Below, piece after piece: positions 63,004-64,000 of a stretch of DNA of 64,000 nucleotides; position 1 is the first letter of the stretch; every line of letters begins with the position of its first letter. A program made the translations under genes and the position numbers. Below the pieces are notes generated by a model, which was not told the origin of the DNA, made no database searches, and worked only from the letters and a program-made list of their open reading frames with translations. This DNA comes from Desulfovibrio sp. (GTDB lineage Bacteria > Desulfobacterota > Desulfovibrionia > Desulfovibrionales > Desulfovibrionaceae). Location of the stretch: positions 118,375 through 182,374 of the forward strand of contig JAITSV010000062.1 of NCBI GenBank assembly GCA_031287575.1, read 5' to 3'.

Positions 63004-64000
63004 ATGACGACACATGCCGACCTGCTCGCCATTCTGGATGCCGCCAGCTACGCCGTGGTCGCGCTGGACCTGAACTGCCGGGTGCTCTACCTGAACAAGA
63101 GCGCAAAGCTGTTCCTGCACAAGCGCGGCCGCTACGTGGAAGACTGCATCGGCTGCCAGGGCGACCAGATCCTGCCGCTGGCCACCCCCAAGGTGCGCAA
63201 GGCCCTGACCACGGCGGAATTCAAGGCGGGCGTGGGCCGCATCGTGGACAAGGGCAACCAGCTCTTCTACGAGATCACCCCCCTGATGCAGGACGGCAAG
63301 CTGGCGGGCGCCGTGGTCAGCCTGCAACGGCCGGAACGCTTCGAGCAAATGGCCTGCAACCTGGAAACCTACCAGAACCTGGCCCTGCGCCTGCAAACCA
63401 TCTTCGATTCCTCCAGCGACGGCATCTGGGTCTCCGACGAGAACGGCGTGGTGCTGGACATCAACAACGCCTCGGAAAAGCTCAACGGCGTCAACGCCGC
63501 CACCCTGCGCGGCCAGAACGTGCGCACCCTGCTGGAGCGCGGGCTGATCGACGATTCCGTCACCGTGCGCGTGTTGCAAACCAAGCGCCAGCAGACCATC
63601 ATCCAGAACATCAAGAAGACCGGGCGGCAGCTGCTGGTCACCGGCACCCCGGCCTTCAACGACCGGGGCGAACTGTATCTGGTGGTGGCCAACGAACGCG
63701 ACATCACCGACCTGAACATCCTGCAGGAAAACCTGGAACAGGCCCGCCGCGCGCAGGAAAAGGTGCAGCGCGAACTGGAGGGCCTGACCATGCTGGAATA
63801 CGAGCGCGGCGGGGTGGTGGCGGAATCGAAGTCCATGCGCCGCGTGCTGATGACCTGCCTGAAGCTGGCCCAACTGGAGGCCACCACCCTGCTGCTGCTT
63901 GGCGAATCGGGCACCGGCAAGGGGCTGCTGGCCAAGTTCATCCACAAGAGCGGCCCCCGCCAGACCAGGCCGTTCATCTCGGTGAACTGCGCGGCCCTGC
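63004..64000 (+). CDS. PAS-domain sigma-54 activator, N-terminal part (cut by window end)
   Basis: 332 residues are visible; the frame is open at the last base. Start ATG at 63004 with AGGGTG before it. A first PAS domain (about 5-110; YAVVALDLNCRVLYLNKSAK, with Cys48 and Cys51 in DCIGCQGD) is followed by a second (about 125-240; IFDSSSDGIWVSDENGVVLD ending NERDITDLN), a coiled coil (ILQENLEQARRAQEKVQREL) and the start of the AAA+ domain with VVAESKSMRRVL and Walker A GESGTGKG. The GAFTGA loop lies beyond the window. There is no receiver, so a ligand or redox signal acts through the PAS domains. Its likely target is the sigma-54 promoter of the aldehyde dehydrogenase gene just upstream. Confidence 0.9.
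   Translation, partial: MTTHADLLAILDAASYAVVALDLNCRVLYLNKSAKLFLHKRGRYVEDCIGCQGDQILPLATPKVRKALTTAEFKAGVGRIVDKGNQLFYEITPLMQDGKLAGAVVSLQRPERFEQMACNLETYQNLALRLQTIFDSSSDGIWVSDENGVVLDINNASEKLNGVNAATLRGQNVRTLLERGLIDDSVTVRVLQTKRQQTIIQNIKKTGRQLLVTGTPAFNDRGELYLVVANERDITDLNILQENLEQARRAQEKVQRELEGLTMLEYERGGVVAESKSMRRVLMTCLKLAQLEATTLLLLGESGTGKGLLAKFIHKSGPRQTRPFISVNCAAL

Overview
The window looks like chromosome from a GC-rich, strictly anaerobic sulfate-reducing deltaproteobacterium of the Desulfovibrio/Nitratidesulfovibrio type. This is inferred from gene content: a full-length NifU, NifS, CysK, CysE block, a ten-haem c-type cytochrome fused to a b-type membrane domain, a Tat-exported FMN flavoenzyme, sigma-54 activators, CheV, MCP and HD-GYP signalling proteins, a ptb-buk pair and GAK-system-like proteins. 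I see no CRISPR array, insertion sequence or prophage. One tRNA (Glu, TTC) lies beside the only clearly AT-richer patch.

Layout. 0-1 kb: end of a CofD-like gene and an amphi-Trp protein. 1.3-5.5 kb: an MCP behind a sigma-28 promoter and two tandem HD-GYP proteins. 5.7-6.5 kb: a DUF4422 glycan protein. 6.8-11.1 kb: nifU-nifS, then cysK and cysE (Fe-S assembly and cysteine supply). 11.3-16.6 kb: a VOC protein, a MerR regulator with its carboxymuconolactone decarboxylase, Dus and YfcE proteins, and a small heat-shock pair. 16.9-21.7 kb: Trm112, PHP phosphoesterase, U32 enzyme and a sigma-54 activator with a degenerate receiver. 22-26 kb: a CheV with a split CheW domain, a Gate-domain membrane protein and TatA. 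26-32 kb: a multi-PAS kinase, a zinc-ribbon membrane protein and a degenerate WecB-like protein. 32-40 kb: PstS-like protein, Tat-exported FMN dehydrogenase and decahaem b/c cytochrome, then a two-component pair. 40-45 kb: DUF4143 ATPase, tRNA-Glu, a possible structured RNA, a polytopic membrane protein and a COG2509 flavoprotein. 45.9-53 kb: a catalytically dead-looking aldehyde dehydrogenase homologue, a GT-C glycosyltransferase, a YkgJ protein and PBP1A. 53-60 kb: cupin, DUF4139, TetR, buk-ptb, IlvH. 60-64 kb: a rhodanese, an aldehyde dehydrogenase behind a sigma-54 promoter with palindromes upstream, and a sigma-54 activator cut off by the window edge.

Points that stand out: (i) a long-hairpin repeat family lying just 3' of four genes (MCP, cysK, ilvH, aldehyde dehydrogenase), always in the same orientation to the gene; (ii) a periplasmic flavoenzyme overlapped with a decahaem b/c cytochrome; (iii) a butyrate kinase with a roughly 80-residue CDKDGT-type repeat insertion and apparently a CTG start; (iv) homologues that have lost catalytic or phosphoacceptor residues; (v) many 8-11 bp tandem arrays, both intergenic and in frame within genes; (vi) two intergenic structured-RNA candidates.

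All calls come from reading the sequence; no searches or folding were run. Starts were picked from Shine-Dalgarno matches and family length, and uncertain ones are flagged.
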